Below are positions 33,041-33,667 of a stretch of DNA of 33,667 nucleotides, piece by piece (position 1 is the stretch's first letter; each line of letters starts with the position of its first letter). Source of the DNA: an uncultured Bacilli bacterium (GTDB taxonomy: Bacteria > Bacillota_I > Bacilli_A > RF39 > UBA660); assembly GCA_934179675.1 (NCBI GenBank), contig CAKPQS010000013.1, positions 1-33,667 on the forward strand, in the 5' to 3' direction. A program made the translations under genes and the position numbers. The notes below the pieces were generated by a model that saw only the letters and a program-made list of their open reading frames with translations, was not told the origin of the DNA and made no database searches.

Positions 33041-33116
33041 GCCAGCTTAGCTTAGTCGGTAGAGCAATGCACTCGTAACGCATAGGTCGATGGTTCAAAT
33101 CCGTCAGCTGGCACCA
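33041..33116 (+). tRNA. tRNA-Thr (CGT)
   Basis: The 76-nt cloverleaf has an encoded CCA. Acceptor GCCAGCT pairs with AGCTGGC. Anticodon loop CTCGTAA gives CGT. The anticodon stem has one A-C mismatch next to the loop. It lies 5 nt after tRNA-Gln. Confidence 0.9.
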
Positions 33117-33159
33117 GATTAATAGAAAACTCAAACTTTTCGAAGTTTAAGTAATACAT

Positions 33160-33187
33160 ACTAACTAGAAATAGTTAGTTTTTTATT
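33160..33187 (+). terminator. Terminator of the tRNA-Gln/tRNA-Thr transcript
   Basis: ACTAACTA and TAGTTAGT form an 8-bp stem with a GAAA tetraloop, followed by six T. A weaker hairpin around CTTTTCGAAG (33135-33148) precedes it. Confidence 0.88.
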
Positions 33188-33193
33188 TAGAAA

Positions 33194-33224
33194 TAAAGAC
33201 TAACATAGATATTATTAGTCTTTA
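33194..33224. terminator. Second hairpin after the tRNA genes
   Basis: TAAAGACTAA (33194-33203) and TTAGTCTTTA (33215-33224) form a 10-bp perfect stem with an 11-nt loop. It may terminate - strand transcription from the decayed gene to its right. No other feature is seen between 33225 and 33282. Confidence 0.5.
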
Positions 33225-33282
33225 CTCATGTAAATATCAATAAATGTAGAATATCACATGTATAACACTTCTTCTAAAATAA

Positions 33283-33667
33283 TTACAAAAATTTATAAAT
33301 GTTAAAATAGAAATCAGATATTGAAATTTCTCTTATAGAAGATGCAGATTTTGGTTCATCAATTATTACAATTTTTTTTTACATTTTCATCTTGATTTTT
33401 AATTCTTCAAGTTGCTTTTTCTTATCTTCAAGATTTTTCTTAAAAGCATCTTTTTCTCCCATGCCCTCAAGTTCTTCTTGTTTCTTTTCAAGTTCACTCT
33501 TTTTTTCTTTATCTTTTCCTATAACTTATATTTCAAATTCGTGCAACTAATGAAAATATTTCTTCATTTATCTTATCTTTATTTATTTCGTTTGCTGTTA
33601 CAATTATTATACAACTTTTTGGTAATTCAAATGTAGATATTTTCCTATGTTCTAATAATTCACAAAA
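33283..33667 (-). pseudogene. Decayed AAA ATPase gene (MoxR-like), running off the window
   Basis: Read leftward from the right edge, the first 44 codons (33667-33536) encode ELLEHRKISTFELP and IIIVTANE, the end of a AAA+ core with a sensor-1 TAN. They stop at TGA 33535-33533. The next frame continues the logic (RFEI, stop, VIGKDKEKKSELEKKQEELEG, a charged helix), reaches TAA, and continues in the same frame as KKIVIIDEPKSASSIREI to a final stop at 33283. One inserted A and two nonsense codons explain all breaks. The frameshift breaks inside a conserved AAA region, so it looks inactivated rather than programmed. The family is likely MoxR/AAA_5-like, but the fragment is short. Confidence 0.6.

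Noticed and set aside
33412..33636. 74-residue hydrophobic ORF on the + strand
   Set aside because: It is antisense to the decayed ATPase gene; its Phe/Leu-rich product mirrors a charged helix. No ribosome site.
1..33667. Mycoplasma-like genome with UGA read as tryptophan
   Set aside because: Several genes end in TGA with the classical ATGA overlap to the next gene, and Trp codons are TGG.

Overview
The window is a very AT-rich bacterial chromosome segment that looks like an uncultured, host-associated member of the Bacilli (the RF39/Erysipelotrichia-like neighbourhood). The reasons are low-GC codon use, Bacillus-type tRNAs, SigA-type promoters, a Bacillus-type dif site, a BspA-like leucine-rich-repeat surface protein, and short SMC arms reminiscent of Mollicutes. 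UGA is a stop codon here: uppP, lemA and tcdA end in TGA, and tryptophan is written TGG. Reassigned-code mycoplasmas are therefore excluded. UppP and a polyprenyl-phosphate sugar transferase point to a cell envelope with lipid-linked glycans. All names come from motif reading; no database search was run.

Positions 1-2820 look like the replication terminus. A 28-bp site at 1684-1711 matches, as I recall it, the Bacillus subtilis dif site at 25 of 28 positions. About 235 bp away lies a convergent XerC/XerD-type recombinase gene with all six catalytic residues. Beside dif are a roughly 240-bp tract with only about 7.5% GC, a 43-residue cysteine-rich peptide gene, a 29-residue membrane peptide gene and an HTH protein gene. 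Genes left of dif are on + and most genes right of it are on -, as expected if replication forks meet here.

Positions 2.9-9.2 kb hold rarA (+) converging on a tightly packed - strand run: a transglutaminase-like protein, two paralogous lipoproteins, a zinc-ribbon membrane protein, queH, uppP, an RNHCP protein and holA. Positions 9.3-12.3 kb hold a CBS/DRTGG family II pyrophosphatase, a possible structured RNA, tRNA-Met and tRNA-Glu, and a lipoprotein. Positions 12.4-20.3 kb hold a DUF362 protein, a protein-kinase-like protein, a DUF3048 lipoprotein, a sugar transferase, an ABC exporter with an eroded ATPase site, peptide deformylase, and a sugar-transfer-associated ATP-grasp protein. Positions 19.4-24.9 kb are an apparent operon tcdA - unknown - smc - lemA - htpX.

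Positions 25-33.7 kb hold the BspA-like surface protein, a cation diffusion facilitator, a MarR-controlled heterodimeric ABC exporter of BmrC/BmrD layout, and a divergent heavy-metal permease. The last two share a compact promoter region with a palindrome. A tRNA-Gln/tRNA-Thr pair follows, and then a decayed AAA ATPase gene running off the right edge. All four tRNAs have C at anticodon position 34.

The most interesting item is the self-contained xer/dif terminus module with its AT-rich tract and peptide genes. Next are the exporter that has lost its signature motif, Q-loop Gln and switch His, and the marR/permease divergent control region.
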